NCBI GenBank assembly: GCA_902492185.1
Contig: CABUKY010000016.1
Location: 1 to 23,098 of the forward strand
Length of the DNA: 23,098 bases
Direction: 5' to 3'
DNA from: an uncultured Collinsella sp.
Lineage (GTDB): Bacteria > Actinomycetota > Coriobacteriia > Coriobacteriales > Coriobacteriaceae
Shown here: piece by piece, positions 22,174 through 23,098 of the stretch
Position numbering within the stretch: position 1 is the first letter of the stretch
Layout: each line of letters starts with the position of its first letter
The notes under the pieces: generated by a model
The model's database searches: none
What the model was told of the DNA's origin: nothing
What the model saw: the letters and a program-made list of their open reading frames with translations, nothing else
Position numbers and translations under genes: made by a program

Positions 22174-23098
22174 TTACTCAATGATCGTGGAGACGATGCC
22201 CGAACCGACGGTGTGGCCACCCTCGCGGATAGCGAAGCGCAGGCCCTCCTCCATGGCGATCGGGTGAATGAGGTCGCCCTCGATGGTGATGTGGTCACCA
22301 GGCATAGCCATCTCGGTGCCCTCGGGGAGCTTGACCGTACCGGTAACGTCGGTGGTACGGAAGTAGAACTGAGGACGATAACCATCGAAGAACGGGGTGT
22401 GACGGCCGCCCTCCTCCTTGGTCAGAACGTAGATCTCGCCGGTGAACTTGGTGTGCGGGGTAACCGAACCGGGCTTGCAGAGAACCTGGCCGCGCTCGAT
22501 GTCCTCGCGCTTGATGCCGCGGAGCAGCAGACCGACGTTATCGCCAGCCTCGCAGAAGTCCATGGACTTACGGAACATCTCGATACCGGTAACGACGGTG
22601 TTCTGGGTATCCTTGATGCCGACGATCTCGACGGGCTCGTTGAGCTTGAGCTCACCGCGCTCGACACGGCCGGTAGCAACGGTACCACGGCCGGAGATGG
22701 TCATAACGTCCTCAACGGCCATCAGGAACGGGAGGTCGTTGTTACGAGCAGGCGTCGGGATGTACTCGTCGACGGCCTTCATGAGCTCGCGAATGGCGTC
22801 CATCCACTTGGCGTCGCCCTCGAGAGCGCCCAGAGCGGAACCGCGGATGACAGGGATGTCGTCGCCGGGGAAATCGTACTCGGAGAGGAGCTCACGGGTC
22901 TCCATCTCGACGAGGTCGATGAGCTCGTCATCGTCGACCATGTCGCACTTGTTCAGGAAGACGACGATGTAGGGAACACCGACCTGACGGGCGAGCAGGA
23001 TGTGCTCGCGAGTCTGAGCCATGGGGCCGTCGGTAGCGGCGATGACCAGGATAGCGCCGTCCATCTGAGCAGCACCAGTGATCATGTTCTTGACGTAG
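22174..23098 (-). CDS. tuf: elongation factor Tu, C-terminal part (gene cut by window edge)
   Basis: About 308 codons of EF-Tu are present, and the frame runs off the end of the window. Its first complete visible residues are YVKNMITGAAQMDG, just after where DCPGH would be. NKCD (G4) and RGSALGALEG (the G5 region) are present, as are the domain 2 opening (FLMAVEDVMTISGRGTVATG) and the domain 3 segment with GRHTPFFDGYRPQFYFRTTDVTG. It ends GSGIVSTIIE. The missing N-terminal 85-90 residues carry the P-loop. EF-Tu delivers aminoacyl-tRNA to the ribosome. Confidence 0.97.
   Translation of the reverse strand, partial: YVKNMITGAAQMDGAILVIAATDGPMAQTREHILLARQVGVPYIVVFLNKCDMVDDDELIDLVEMETRELLSEYDFPGDDIPVIRGSALGALEGDAKWMDAIRELMKAVDEYIPTPARNNDLPFLMAVEDVMTISGRGTVATGRVERGELKLNEPVEIVGIKDTQNTVVTGIEMFRKSMDFCEAGDNVGLLLRGIKREDIERGQVLCKPGSVTPHTKFTGEIYVLTKEEGGRHTPFFDGYRPQFYFRTTDVTGTVKLPEGTEMAMPGDHITIEGDLIHPIAMEEGLRFAIREGGHTVGSGIVSTIIE

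Noticed and set aside
1..23098. CRISPR arrays, insertion sequences, prophage genes, riboswitches, rRNA genes
   Set aside because: I found no regular spaced repeats, transposase or phage genes, recognisable riboswitch cores or rRNA segments. The only RNA gene seen is tRNA-Trp.

Overview
The window is a GC-rich (roughly 60%), gene-dense bacterial chromosome segment. The order tuf - rpmG - tRNA-Trp - secE - nusG - rplK - rplA (minus strand, 19.3-23.1 kb), Tat-type lipoproteins, a FeoA-FeoB fusion and the base composition fit a gut actinomycete of the Coriobacteriia. Collinsella or a close relative is my best guess. That is inference from style and synteny, not from a search.

Layout. 0.16-1.3 kb (-): a PatA-like aminotransferase, divergent from an unrecognised 219-aa gene (1.4-2.0 kb, +). 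2.0-5.3 kb (-): a SotB-like sugar efflux MFS protein, then a 67-nt near-perfect palindrome, then a cytoplasmic GH13 alpha-glucanase coupled to a family-6-like uracil/hypoxanthine DNA glycosylase. 5.5-7.8 kb (-): FeoA-FeoB ferrous iron transporter with a clear promoter and GGTTA repeats at its start site. 8.0-8.9 kb (-): acetyl-esterase-like hydrolase, divergent from a stand-alone PTS EIIA-Glc protein (9.2-9.7 kb, +). 9.9-11.3 kb: asnS. 11.6-12.3 kb: a WYL-type regulator. 12.5-15.4 kb: a three-gene ABC importer of the TrpXYZ type (lipoprotein, permease, ATPase). 15.4-15.7 kb: two terminators and the relic of a secreted-protein gene. 15.7-16.5 kb: an MscS channel. 16.6-19.2 kb: a two-gene operon encoding a cytoplasmic ParB-like/BMP fusion and a metallophosphoesterase. 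19.3 kb to the end: the conserved translation/transcription/secretion block on the minus strand, ending inside tuf.

The most unusual unit is the 16.6-19.2 kb pair. A nucleoside-binding-type BMP domain, normally an exported lipoprotein, is here made without a signal peptide, joined to a ParB-like N-terminal half, and translationally coupled (ATGA overlap) to a calcineurin-like phosphoesterase whose first metal motif is altered (D-T-E). A 16-bp near-palindrome sits just after its putative promoter. I read it as an intracellular nucleoside-sensing module of unknown output.

A second theme is a family of hairpins with a shared GGGACAG-type loop, used as terminators at 15.38, 15.44, 16.48 and 19.2 kb. 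In three cases the stop codon is built into the stem or abuts it. These look like REP-type elements adopted as terminators.
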